Under the pieces are notes generated by a model, which saw only the letters and a list, made by a program, of their open reading frames with translations, had not been told where the DNA came from and searched no databases. 13,109 nucleotides of DNA from Bacillota bacterium (GTDB taxonomy: Bacteria > Bacillota > Clostridia > Christensenellales > CAG-138): the NCBI GenBank assembly GCA_023451115.1, contig JAEXFV010000122.1:1-13109 (forward strand), given 5' to 3'. Below, one piece after another: positions 5,172-12,754 of the stretch. The stretch's first letter is position 1. Every line of letters begins with the position of its first letter. The translations under genes and the position numbers were made by a program.

Positions 5172-7091
5172 ATGAAGCTATTTGAAAGAGGCTGTATCGG
5201 AAAGGTTAAAATGAATAACCGCATTGTGATGGCGCCCATGGGCAGAAAGACGGCGCCGGATGGCGGCTTTGACGATCGCTGCGTTGCGTATTACGAGGCT
5301 CGTGCCAAGGGCGGCGCGGGGCTGATCATTACGGGCTTAAACGTAGTCACCACCGAATTTGAAACCCGGCCCTGTTTCGTGCTGGAAACCTATCACCAGG
5401 TGGACCGGTTGGGCTTGACGGTAGACAAATGCCATGCCTATGGCACCAAAGTGTTTGTTCAGATTGGTCCCGGGCTGGGCAGAGTGGCCTATGCGGATCC
5501 TGATCATGCGCCCTACTCCGCTAGTGCCGTTCCCACCAGGAATTTCCCCAATATGAACTGCGTTCCTTTTACGGTGGAACAAATTAAAAAGCTGGTGGCC
5601 TACATGGGCCGCGGCGCCTTGATGGCGAAAAAGGCGGGAGCCGACGGCGTGGAAATTCACGCTTATGGCGGATATATTATCGACCAGTTCCTCACACGGG
5701 CCTGGAACAAACGTACCGATGAATACGGCGGGAACTTGGATGGCCGCATGCGCATCCTTATGGAGTGCATCGATGCTATCCGGGCCAATTGTGGGAAGGA
5801 TTTCCCCATTGTAGTCAAGGTGACCGTAGATCATTGCATGGATAACCCTGAATACCGTGGGCTGCCGGAAGGGCTGGAAATCTGCAAAAAGCTGGATGAA
5901 AAAGGCGTGGACGCCATCCATGTGGATACCGGTTGCTATGAAAAATATTATATGCAGGTTCCCACCGTTTACCAGAAAAAAGGCTTTGAATTGGATGTGG
6001 TGGAGCAGGTTAAGGCAGTGGTCAGTGTTCCTGTTATCGGCCAGGGCAAGCTTAACGATCCCATGGTAGCGGAAAAGGCGCTGGATGACGGCGTTCTGGA
6101 TTTTGTTGCAGTAGGGCATCAAATGCTGGCTGACCCTGAGTTTCCCAACAAGGTAAAGCAAGGCGCCTATCGGGACGTTGCCCATTGCATCGGTTGCAAT
6201 GAATGCCTGTATACTTCCCTCAAAGGGCGCTTTAGCGATTGTGCTGTGAACCCCCAGTGTGGCCATGAATTTGACTTCCCGCTTACCCCGGCTACGAATC
6301 CCAAACGGGTGCTGGTAGTGGGTGGCGGCCCTGCCGGCTTGGAAACCGCAATCATAGCGGCAGGACGTGGCCACAAAGTTGAGCTGTGGGAAAAGACCGC
6401 GGCCTTTGGTGGTAATCTTATTGCCGCAGGCGCGCCGGAGTTCAAGGAAGACGTCCGCGAGTTCCTGGCTTATCTGGTGCATAAGCTGGATCAAAGCAAT
6501 GTAACGGTGCGCATGAATAAAGAGGCGACTGCAGAAGAAATCATTGCCGGAAACTATGATTATGTAGCCCTTTGCACAGGCTCCCGCGCTTTCATCCCTC
6601 CCATTCCCGGCGTAGCTGGTAAGAATGTGATAACCGCATATGAGGCTTTGACCGGTAAACCACTCACCGGTAAGGTTGCGGTTATCGGCGCGGGCCTGGT
6701 AGGTTGTGAGACCGCTTTGCACGTTGGCAAAACGGCACAATCCGTAGCTGTAATTGATATGCTGGATGACATCCTTAAAACCGCGGAACACCTTTATAAC
6801 AATGATCAGTGCCTGCGGCAGATGATGAAGGACGCCAATCCCGAGATGCATTTGGGTGTAAAGGTTACCAAAGTTACAGACGAAGGCGTAGAGGTGGAAA
6901 AGGATGGCAATGTTACTGCTATTCCCTGCGACACCGTTGTCATTGCTTCAGGCTACCGCTCCAATAATGCTTTGGAAGATGAACTGTTTGGCAAAGTAAA
7001 CAATGTCCGCCTGATTGGGGATGCGGTTGCGCCTCGTAAGATTGTCAATGCTACGGGCGAAGGCTTCCAATACGCCCGTATTATGGAATAA
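5172..7091 (+). CDS. Old-Yellow-Enzyme/2,4-dienoyl-CoA-reductase-type FMN/FAD/4Fe-4S oxidoreductase (enoate-reductase/BaiCD-like)
   Basis: At 639 residues this is the full length of the FadH/BaiCD/enoate-reductase class. The N-terminal FMN-binding TIM barrel (about 1-330) opens with LFERGCIGKVKMNNRIVMAPM and contains EIHAYGGYIIDQFLTRAW (161-178) and NKRTDEYGG. Four cysteines for a 4Fe-4S cluster sit at 339, 342, 345 and 357, with C-x2-C-x2-C-x11-C spacing. FadH has x2-x3; trimethylamine dehydrogenase has x2-x2. A flavin Rossmann motif GGGPAG is at 384-389 and an NAD(P)H motif VIGAGLVGCE starts at 504. Where FadH has the catalytic His (GWHE), this protein has DTGCYEKYY (252-260), as in the enoate-reductase branch. 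It should reduce an activated C=C bond with NAD(P)H; the substrate cannot be read from the sequence. Start: AAGGAG at 5157-5162 lies 9 nt before the ATG; a TTG further up is not needed. It is the first gene of a four-gene operon and its cofactor suggests anaerobic life. Confidence 0.92.
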   Translation: MKLFERGCIGKVKMNNRIVMAPMGRKTAPDGGFDDRCVAYYEARAKGGAGLIITGLNVVTTEFETRPCFVLETYHQVDRLGLTVDKCHAYGTKVFVQIGPGLGRVAYADPDHAPYSASAVPTRNFPNMNCVPFTVEQIKKLVAYMGRGALMAKKAGADGVEIHAYGGYIIDQFLTRAWNKRTDEYGGNLDGRMRILMECIDAIRANCGKDFPIVVKVTVDHCMDNPEYRGLPEGLEICKKLDEKGVDAIHVDTGCYEKYYMQVPTVYQKKGFELDVVEQVKAVVSVPVIGQGKLNDPMVAEKALDDGVLDFVAVGHQMLADPEFPNKVKQGAYRDVAHCIGCNECLYTSLKGRFSDCAVNPQCGHEFDFPLTPATNPKRVLVVGGGPAGLETAIIAAGRGHKVELWEKTAAFGGNLIAAGAPEFKEDVREFLAYLVHKLDQSNVTVRMNKEATAEEIIAGNYDYVALCTGSRAFIPPIPGVAGKNVITAYEALTGKPLTGKVAVIGAGLVGCETALHVGKTAQSVAVIDMLDDILKTAEHLYNNDQCLRQMMKDANPEMHLGVKVTKVTDEGVEVEKDGNVTAIPCDTVVIASGYRSNNALEDELFGKVNNVRLIGDAVAPRKIVNATGEGFQYARIME

Positions 7092-7095
7092 CTTT

Positions 7096-7139
7096 AAGCT
7101 GTAAGCCGCTGGGGCGGCGCTGCGCCGCTTCAGCAGCTT
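7096..7139 (+). other. Strong intercistronic hairpin between reductase and MFS genes
   Basis: AAGCTG (7096-7101) pairs with CAGCTT (7134-7139), and inside it GCGGCG (7114-7119) pairs with CGCCGC (7123-7128) around a CTG loop. No T run follows, so it is not an intrinsic terminator. It may stabilise the upstream mRNA segment and set unequal expression within the operon. Confidence 0.5.
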
Positions 7140-7187
7140 GGATACAGAATGCTTTTATAATGTTTTATTTTAGGAGGGTATCATTAG

Positions 7188-8435
7188 ATGGAAGCAACCA
7201 AGAAAAAAAACAATTTTGCCTGGGTGGTGATGATTAGCTGCTGCTTCATCATGTTTGGCGTATTGGGCATCGTGGCAAACTCGATCAGTTTGTTTATGAC
7301 TGCGTTCAGCCAGCAGTATACCGACCAGAGTATGGCAAGCCTTGCACTTTATTTCACTTGTATGACAGGCACCATGGCTATTTTCCAGCCAGTGGCGCGT
7401 AAGATTTTTGCTAAAGTGGATACCCGCATTGTAGCTACCGTAGCAATATTGCTTGCCTGCGGCGGGTTTGCACTGATTTCAGCCTTCACTACCTTTGTGG
7501 GTTGGATGGTCTGTGGCGTAATCATCGGCTTGGGCCTTTCCTTCTTGACGTATTTGCTCATCCCCATCTTGATTAATAACTGGTTTAAAAAGTCCCTGGG
7601 TACGGTGATGGGGATTGCAATGGCCTGTACAAACCTGGGCGGCGCAGTATTTGGCACTGTAATGGGCAACCTGATCCAAAGCATGGGCTGGAGCAGCGCT
7701 ATGCGCTTGGGCGCGGTAATCGCGGCTGTAATTTCCCTTCCATTTGCCATACTTGGGTTGCGCTATGCACCTAAGGGGAACCAGCAGGCTTATGGCGCGG
7801 ATGAAGCGGCCCAAAAACAGGGCGCTGCCGTATCGGTTGAAAATCGCGGACTTACGTTGAAAGAATCGCTCAAGACTCCTTGGTTCTGGCTGGTAGCCAT
7901 TGGGGTAATCGTTTGCTTCTTCGCTTGCAACTTCCAGACCCAGGCTGCAAAATTTGCCACTACTGCTTATGCCTTTGATATTGCCCAGGCAGGCGTGCTG
8001 TCCACTTGCTTAATGGTGGGCTCCATTGCTGGCAAAGTTCTATTGGGCATGATTAATGACAAATTCGGCGTTGGCACAACTTATACTGTTGGCGCATGCG
8101 CCATGATTGCCGGCATCCTGGTGCTGGTAACTGGCAGCGTTGCAACCATGGCATTTATAGGTGCAGCCCTGTTTGGCTTTGGATTTGCCACCATGTCCAT
8201 TGCGCCTCCGCTGATGGTAAAAGGCATCCTGGGGCCAAAGGACTATGCGAATATTTACGGCTATATTGCCAGCGTGGGCACCTTGACCAGCATGTTCTCT
8301 TCCAATGTTTATGCTGCGATTTTTGAAGGCTCCGGTAGCTATACTGGTGGCATGATTGCAGCGTCTATCGCTCTGGTCGTGGGCATTGCAGTAGTGCTTA
8401 TCGGACTGAAAAACGGAAAAAAGAGTTGGAAATAA
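7188..8435 (+). CDS. Major facilitator superfamily transporter (OFA/oxalate-formate-antiporter-like)
   Basis: The protein has 415 residues and about 12 predicted membrane segments, with a hydrophilic central loop at about 195-230 separating two six-helix halves. The stretch GLGLSFLTYLLIPILINNWF (114-133), followed by KKSLGTVMGIAMA, matches the NWF-x-x-x-R/K-G-x-x-x-G signature after helix 4 in organic-acid transporters of this branch. GMINDKFG (287-294) is the second-half copy of the MFS motif A. AGGAGG lies 10 nt upstream of the ATG, and the gene follows the reductase by 96 nt, with a hairpin and a TATAAT (7156-7161, no good -35) in the gap. Location in the operon suggests that it imports the reductase substrate or exports its product. 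BaiG of the bile-acid operon is also an MFS protein next to OYE and SDR genes, but specific similarity to it is not claimed. Confidence 0.9.
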   Translation: MEATKKKNNFAWVVMISCCFIMFGVLGIVANSISLFMTAFSQQYTDQSMASLALYFTCMTGTMAIFQPVARKIFAKVDTRIVATVAILLACGGFALISAFTTFVGWMVCGVIIGLGLSFLTYLLIPILINNWFKKSLGTVMGIAMACTNLGGAVFGTVMGNLIQSMGWSSAMRLGAVIAAVISLPFAILGLRYAPKGNQQAYGADEAAQKQGAAVSVENRGLTLKESLKTPWFWLVAIGVIVCFFACNFQTQAAKFATTAYAFDIAQAGVLSTCLMVGSIAGKVLLGMINDKFGVGTTYTVGACAMIAGILVLVTGSVATMAFIGAALFGFGFATMSIAPPLMVKGILGPKDYANIYGYIASVGTLTSMFSSNVYAAIFEGSGSYTGGMIAASIALVVGIAVVLIGLKNGKKSWK

Positions 8436-8508
8436 TGGTGTGACTCGTCCGCGGGGGCAATCCTGCGGGCGCACCCAAAATACAAAGACAAAAAAGGAGA
8501 AATTTGCT

Positions 8509-9285
8509 ATGGAACATAAACCTTTCATTTCTTTTGACCTAACCGGCCGTGTTGCCATCGTAACCGGCGCTTCCCATGGGTTGGGCGTTGAGTTGGCTAC
8601 TTCTCTGGCGGAGTATGGCGCGGATGTTGCCCTGTTTGCCCGCAGCGAAGATAAGATGAAGAAAGTAGCTGCGGATATCCATGAGAAAACCGGCCGCAAA
8701 ATCGTTCCCGTTGTATGCGACCTTACAAAAGAGACTTCTATTCAAGCCGGTGTTGCCAAGGTAATCGAAACTTTTGGCCGTTTGGACATCATGGTGAATA
8801 ATGCTGGGCTTATTGAGATCAACCCTGTGGAAAAGCACACTTTGGAGCAATGGCAGCGGGTGATTGACACCGACCTGACCGGGTGCTTCCTGATGGCGAA
8901 AGAAGTATTCGTGCAATATATGAAGGAGCATGGCGGACACATTATCAACGTTTCTTCCGTCTCCGGATTTGTTGCTTCCGGCAACTCCGCTTCCTACAAC
9001 GCGGCAAAAGCCGGTGTGGTGCATCTAACCAAGTCTCTGGCAGTAGCTTTTGCGCCATATGGCGTATATGTCAATGGCATTGCGCCTGGCCAGATGACCA
9101 ATGGCGATATGTCCGCGGACACCCCCAAGGATGTTGCTGAGCGTATTGCTGCCAAGGTGCCGCAGCGCAGGCTGGGCCAGTATGGCGATTTATCCGGCGC
9201 ATTGCTGTTCCTGGCTTCTGACGCATGCAGCTATACGCAGGGCCAGACCATTGTATGCGATGGCGGCATGATCTTAGCGCTGTAA
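8509..9285 (+). CDS. Short-chain dehydrogenase/reductase (gluconate 5-dehydrogenase-like SDR)
   Basis: A classical SDR of 258 residues. The cofactor loop is TGASHGLG (19-26), NNAG is at 97-100, and the catalytic residues are Ser150 (NVSS), Tyr163 and Lys167 (YNAAK). The C-terminus has the usual LLFLASDACSYTQGQ and DGG motifs. An Arg after strand beta-2 (LFARSEDK, 42-49) hints at NADP(H). The opening FDLTGRVAIVTGA resembles gluconate 5-dehydrogenase and KduD-type enzymes, which interconvert keto and hydroxy groups; substrate ranges of such enzymes are broad. The ATG at 8509 has AAGGAG 9 nt upstream; a longer frame from 8440 has no support. It is the third gene of the operon. Next to an ene-reductase it probably reduces a carbonyl or oxidises a hydroxyl on the same molecule. 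Confidence 0.92.
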   Translation: MEHKPFISFDLTGRVAIVTGASHGLGVELATSLAEYGADVALFARSEDKMKKVAADIHEKTGRKIVPVVCDLTKETSIQAGVAKVIETFGRLDIMVNNAGLIEINPVEKHTLEQWQRVIDTDLTGCFLMAKEVFVQYMKEHGGHIINVSSVSGFVASGNSASYNAAKAGVVHLTKSLAVAFAPYGVYVNGIAPGQMTNGDMSADTPKDVAERIAAKVPQRRLGQYGDLSGALLFLASDACSYTQGQTIVCDGGMILAL

Positions 9286-9314
9286 AAAACTCCTGGGCAA
9301 GAACAAGGGCGTAG

Positions 9315-9341
9315 AGCCGCCGTGTTCAATGCGCGGCGGCT
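9315..9341 (+). other. GC-rich hairpin after the SDR gene
   Basis: AGCCGCCG (9315-9322) pairs perfectly with CGGCGGCT (9334-9341) around an 11-nt loop. The following sequence AAAATTTATT has only a short T stretch, so termination would be weak at best. It resembles the hairpin at 7096-7139 and may serve as an mRNA processing or stability element, or as a partial terminator before the fourth gene. Confidence 0.45.
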
Positions 9342-9377
9342 AAAATTTATTAAAAAATCAAGAAATTGTAGGATGAA

Positions 9378-10571
9378 ATGATGCAAAATGCTGAAGCTTC
9401 TTGGAAATCCGCACAGTCGGTAGGGAGCGGCAAAGTAGGAAGGAAAACGTCTTCTTGTTTCAAAATTGCCTTCCCGGTGTCTTCTGTTTGGTTTGGTGCA
9501 CTGGTTGGCCCTTCCATGATCTCTGGCGCCTTCGCTACTGTATATTTTGCACCCTATGGTATCTGGGGCGTGGTATTGCTGCCTTTTTTGAGCATGGGCC
9601 TGGCTGCGCTGATTATTGGCATGGGTGCAGAAGTGGCTCGCCGTTATCAAGTATATAATTATTCCAGCTATGCCAAGCAGCTGTACGGAAAATGTTCAAA
9701 ATTTCTCACGCCGATTATGGAGGTTTACATGATCATCGCCATGATCGTAGGAGGCAGCGCAGTGGTAGCCATGGGTTCTACCTTTCTCAATCAGCTGATT
9801 GGGGCGCCAATGATTGCCGGAGCAATCGTGATGGCACTAATCAGTATCGCCTTGGTCCTTTGGGGCGCTAAGCTGGTGCGGGCGTCTTCTGCTATTATGT
9901 CGGTGATTATGATTGGTGGTATGCTGGTGTTAACCGTATTTGCCGTTTCCAATCATCCCCAAGGGCTGCAAACCGTGTTTCAAAACAGGCAGCCGTTTGA
10001 AGGGTTTCATTTGCTGGCAGGAGTGAGCGGTGCATTTGCGTTGGGATTTTCCAATGCCTGCAATGCGCTGACTCTATGTGCTGTGGAGCAAGAGGTTGTC
10101 CATAAAAAACATTCTCTTGCTATCGGAATTACTAGCTTCCTTATGAATTCCTTGGCATTTATCGTAAGCACGCTGCTGGTGCTACCCTATTGCCCGGAGG
10201 TACTGCTGGAACAGGTGCCAACATTAAGCGTTATTCAAAACTTTTTAGCAGTAAAAGCCCCCTGGCTTCCCACTGTTTACATGATTACTATGTTTCTGGC
10301 CTTGCTATCTAGCGGCGCGCCGCAGCTCCACGCGGTTGCTGCCCGGGTGGAGGGGCTGTATCCGCAAAAGGGGATGCTGAAAAATCGGGCTTGGAGAAAT
10401 CTGGTTACCGGCATTTTGTACTTTGGCTGCTGTATCGCCATTTCCCAATTAGGCCTTCGCACGATTATTAGCCAAGGGTATTCCTTGCTGGGATATTTGG
10501 CTATTCCCTTGATCGCTATCCCCATCTGCATCATAATGCCCATTCGGGCAAAGCGGGAAGGCGAGCAGTGA
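9378..10571 (+). CDS. YkvI-like multi-spanning membrane protein (APC/LeuT-fold candidate transporter)
   Basis: The protein has 397 residues: a short polar N-terminus (about 1-28) followed by about ten membrane helices. The first helix region, GALVGPSMISGAFATVYF (about 41-58), is glycine- and serine-rich, as in the broken helix 1 of LeuT-fold transporters and the YkvI family. A second small-residue segment, GVSGAFALGFSNACNA, lies near residue 220. YkvI proteins have no established substrate. Start: ATG at 9378, with AGGA only 4 nt upstream; the ATG at 9381, 7 nt from it, is equally possible. It is the last gene before a strong terminator, 92 nt after the SDR gene with a hairpin between, so it is probably in the operon, giving two unrelated transporters there. 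The membrane nature is sure, the family likely, and the function unknown. Confidence 0.75.
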   Translation: MMQNAEASWKSAQSVGSGKVGRKTSSCFKIAFPVSSVWFGALVGPSMISGAFATVYFAPYGIWGVVLLPFLSMGLAALIIGMGAEVARRYQVYNYSSYAKQLYGKCSKFLTPIMEVYMIIAMIVGGSAVVAMGSTFLNQLIGAPMIAGAIVMALISIALVLWGAKLVRASSAIMSVIMIGGMLVLTVFAVSNHPQGLQTVFQNRQPFEGFHLLAGVSGAFALGFSNACNALTLCAVEQEVVHKKHSLAIGITSFLMNSLAFIVSTLLVLPYCPEVLLEQVPTLSVIQNFLAVKAPWLPTVYMITMFLALLSSGAPQLHAVAARVEGLYPQKGMLKNRAWRNLVTGILYFGCCIAISQLGLRTIISQGYSLLGYLAIPLIAIPICIIMPIRAKREGEQ

Positions 10572-10618
10572 TAGCGGCAATAATGAAAAGAAAACATGCC
10601 CAATTTTAAGATAAAAGC

Positions 10619-10654
10619 GCCGGAGCTTATGGCATAAGCTCCGGCCCGTTTTTT
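10619..10654 (+). terminator. Strong intrinsic terminator of the reductase operon
   Basis: A perfect 12-bp stem, GCCGGAGCTTAT (10619-10630) with ATAAGCTCCGGC (10634-10645), has a GGC triloop. It is followed by CCG and six T (10649-10654). It lies 47 nt after the stop codon of the YkvI-like gene and marks the end of the transcript. Confidence 0.9.
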
Positions 10655-10762
10655 CTCGGATACTTAGCGGGTGTATTTTAAAATCGTTATAGGCAGGAAA
10701 GTATGATAAAATAATATAACAGGGTGGCAAGAATGCCGGGAAAAAATTGTGGAGCGGTGGGT

Positions 10763-11128
10763 ATGTATATTAATACAGCTGTTGTAAATGGGATAGCGGT
10801 TGCGATAATAGAGAGCGAGGAGAAGCTGTTGCAAGATGTCCAGTCTGCGCTGGATTTTATTGTGCAGGTCAAATACGCTTCTGGTTGCGACAGAGTAGTG
10901 CTCTTCAAAGAAGCGGTTTGTGAGGCATTTTTTATTTTAAGCAGCGGCCTTGCAGGGGAAATTCTTCAAAAATTTGTCAATTACCAGGTAAAGCTTGCAG
11001 TGGTTGGAGAGTATTCAAACTATACCAGCAAGCCGTTGAAGGACTTTATTTGGGAGAGCAACAAGGGGAAAGATGTCTTTTTTGTTGCCACGCAACAGGA
11101 AGCTTTTGAAAAGCTGTGCCGTGCATAA
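10763..11128 (+). CDS. DUF4180 domain protein
   Basis: A small soluble protein of 121 residues. It matches the conserved DUF4180 pattern throughout: an early IAVAIIESEEKLLQDVQSAL, then GCDRVVLFKEAVCEAFF, LAGEILQKFVNYQVKLAVVG, then YTSKPLKDFIWESNKGKD and FFVATQQEAFEKL. The domain is found in many Bacillota as a stand-alone protein, and its biochemical role is not established. The fold looks alpha/beta, with no signal peptide or membrane segment. I chose the ATG at 10763 because GGAG lies 8 nt upstream and the family starts there. Upstream in-frame starts (GTG 10724, ATG 10733) have weaker support. It stands alone between the operon terminator and a hairpin shared with the convergent MATE gene. 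A TATGAT at 10702-10707 could be its -10 box, but no good -35 is seen. Confidence 0.85.
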   Translation: MYINTAVVNGIAVAIIESEEKLLQDVQSALDFIVQVKYASGCDRVVLFKEAVCEAFFILSSGLAGEILQKFVNYQVKLAVVGEYSNYTSKPLKDFIWESNKGKDVFFVATQQEAFEKLCRA

Positions 11129-11184
11129 CGGAGCTGTTTTTCTGTCAACATGGTTTAGCGGGGATCCATTTATCCATAGTAATA

Positions 11185-11206
11185 CAGGCCGCCTATTGGC
11201 GGCCTG
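11185..11206. terminator. Hairpin between convergent DUF4180 and MATE genes
   Basis: CAGGCCGCC (11185-11193) and GGCGGCCTG (11198-11206) form a perfect 9-bp stem with a TATT loop. It sits 57 nt after the DUF4180 stop and 20 nt after the MATE stop. T tracts on either side are poor, so it is a likely but imperfect bidirectional terminator. Confidence 0.6.
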
Positions 11207-11225
11207 CTATATTGTTCCAGTAAAA

Positions 11226-12611
11226 CTACGATTGGTTTTTCCCCTGTTCCATGGAACGCATCAGCTTGCGGAAGGAATAAAAGAATGTGATGGCCGTTGT
11301 GGCTACAGCGCAAAAGTCAGCGATGGGTTCCGCTAAGAACACAGCCATCACCTTATCAGCAAATAGTTGCGGCAGCAGGAAAATTAAGGGGATCAACAGC
11401 ACTACTTTACGCAGCAGCGCCAGGAATACGGAAACTTTGGCGTTGCCTAAGGCGATAAACGTTTGCTGGCAGGCAATTTGAATGCCGAAAAGCAGGGAAA
11501 CCGCCATATAAATGCGGATTGCCCATGCACTGTATTGGGCAAGGGCGGCATCGTTGGTAAACATGCCGATAAAAACGCCGGGCGCGAACATGGAGATTGC
11601 CCAAAGCAGGGTAGAGTAGGCGGCGCAAGAGAGCAACAGCAAGCGAAATGCTTCTTTGATCCGTTGCGGGTTTTGCGCTCCATAGTTAAAACTGATAATG
11701 GGCTGCGCTCCCTGCACTAATCCATGCAGGGGAAGCATGGAGAACTGCATCACAGTAGCCAAAATGGTCATGGCGCCTACTGCCAGGTCGCCTCCATATT
11801 TGAGCAGGGACGTGTTAAAGCAAACGGAAATAACGCTCTCAGTAAATTGCATGATGAAGGGCGAAACGCCAAGCGCAAGGCAAGGCAGTATGATTTTAGC
11901 CTTCGGGCGCAGGTTAGCCGCCTTGATGCGCAGCGCACTCTTTTTAGAAGTTAAAAAGCGAACCACCCAAATGGAAGAAATACATTGGGAGATAATGGTA
12001 GCCAGCGCCGCACCGCGCACCTGCATACCCAGCGCAAACATAAAGATAGGATCCAGTATGATATTGGAAACTGCGCCGATGAGCACCGTATACATGCTGA
12101 TTTTGGCAAACCCCTGGGTGCTGATAAAAGCGTTCAGCCCTAGAGCTACCTGAACGAACAGGGTACCCATGGAATAAATTTGCATATAATCCCAGGCATA
12201 CCCGATGGTGTTTTCACTGGCGCCAAACAGCAGCAAAATTTGCCTGCCGAAAAGCTGGAACACCACAGTAAGCACCACCGCCAACACCAGCAGGATACCG
12301 GTACAGTTGCCTAGGATTTTTTCGGCCTGGGCATGATCTTTGCGCCCCATCATAATGGCTGCGCGAGGCGCGCCACCCATGCTGACCAAGGCTGCAAAGG
12401 CGGAAATTGCCATAATCACAGGCATGGTTACCCCTACGCCTGTTAAAGCGTCTGCGCCAACATTCGGGATATGGCCAATATACATGCGATCTACCATATT
12501 GTATAACACATTAATAATTTGTGCCACAATAGCAGGCAATGCCAGCTGAAACAACAGCTTGCCTATCCGCTCGGTTCCCAGCTTTGCCTGGGTCTGTTGC
12601 TGTTCATCCAT
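11226..12611 (-). CDS. MATE-family multidrug/Na+ or H+ antiporter (MepA/NorM type)
   Basis: The protein has 461 residues and about 12 membrane segments arranged as two MatE repeats. The opening signature LALPAIVAQIINVLYNMVDR, followed by MYIGH and the run ALTGVGVTMPV, is typical of the MepA branch. The second repeat begins near ALGVSPFIMQFTESVISV and contains GLVQGAQPIISFNYGA, the conserved QG-x-QPI motif. Members export cationic drugs, metabolites or dyes in exchange for Na+ or H+; the substrate cannot be predicted. Start: GGAG lies 9 nt before the ATG at 12611-12609. A longer frame reaches an ATG at 12659 but without a ribosome binding site. A short upstream ORF with a strong Shine-Dalgarno overlaps the start codon, and a stem-loop lies in the leader, suggesting translational control. 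It converges on the DUF4180 gene. Confidence 0.93.
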   Translation of the reverse strand: MDEQQQTQAKLGTERIGKLLFQLALPAIVAQIINVLYNMVDRMYIGHIPNVGADALTGVGVTMPVIMAISAFAALVSMGGAPRAAIMMGRKDHAQAEKILGNCTGILLVLAVVLTVVFQLFGRQILLLFGASENTIGYAWDYMQIYSMGTLFVQVALGLNAFISTQGFAKISMYTVLIGAVSNIILDPIFMFALGMQVRGAALATIISQCISSIWVVRFLTSKKSALRIKAANLRPKAKIILPCLALGVSPFIMQFTESVISVCFNTSLLKYGGDLAVGAMTILATVMQFSMLPLHGLVQGAQPIISFNYGAQNPQRIKEAFRLLLLSCAAYSTLLWAISMFAPGVFIGMFTNDAALAQYSAWAIRIYMAVSLLFGIQIACQQTFIALGNAKVSVFLALLRKVVLLIPLIFLLPQLFADKVMAVFLAEPIADFCAVATTAITFFYSFRKLMRSMEQGKNQS

Positions 12612-12693
12612 TTTTATCATCTCCATCATATGCTGCTGTTTTGCCACCGCACTGGACATTTTTAACAGTGCCTGGGAAAGCGGTGGGTTGCAT
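12604..12693 (-). CDS. Possible 29-codon upstream ORF overlapping the MATE start codon
   Basis: ATG at 12693-12691 opens a 29-codon frame (starting MQPTAFPGTVKNVQCGG). It ends with TGA at 12606-12604, so it overlaps the MATE start by 8 nt. GGAGG at 12710-12706 is a strong Shine-Dalgarno but lies 12 nt away, which is long. The arrangement allows translational coupling. No homology is recognised and expression is unproven; the MATE gene also has its own ribosome binding site. Confidence 0.3.
   Translation of the reverse strand: MQPTAFPGTVKNVQCGGKTAAYDGDDKNG
12638..12687 (-). promoter_or_regulatory. Leader stem-loop upstream of the MATE gene
   Basis: In the MATE leader, CCACCG can pair with CGGTGG, and directly inside it CACTG pairs with CAGTG around a TTAAAAATGTC loop; a 10-nt bulge lies on one side. 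The structure lies within the upstream ORF and before the MATE ribosome binding site, where translating ribosomes would open it. Structure predicted by eye. Confidence 0.35.
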
Positions 12694-12754
12694 CGTTTTT
12701 ATTGGCCTCCAAACATATGGCATAAAATCGCCCAGCTGGACAAACCATTATTGT

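Noticed and set aside
5337..6851. A 504-codon open frame on the minus strand opposite the reductase gene
   Set aside because: It lies wholly antisense to a clearly real enzyme gene, has no family resemblance or ribosome binding site, and His/Ile-rich composition typical of a mirror frame.
7156..7161. TATAAT before the MFS gene as an internal promoter
   Set aside because: No acceptable -35 hexamer at 16-18 bp and no extended -10 TG; kept only as a remark in the MFS entry.
8040..8699. A 219-codon minus-strand frame spanning the MFS/SDR junction
   Set aside because: Antisense to two well-supported genes and crosses their intergenic gap without any conserved domain.
5172..9285. Naming the operon as a bai (bile-acid 7-dehydroxylation) operon
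   Set aside because: Only generic OYE, MFS and SDR families are shared; the CoA ligase, CoA transferase and 7-dehydratase genes are absent.
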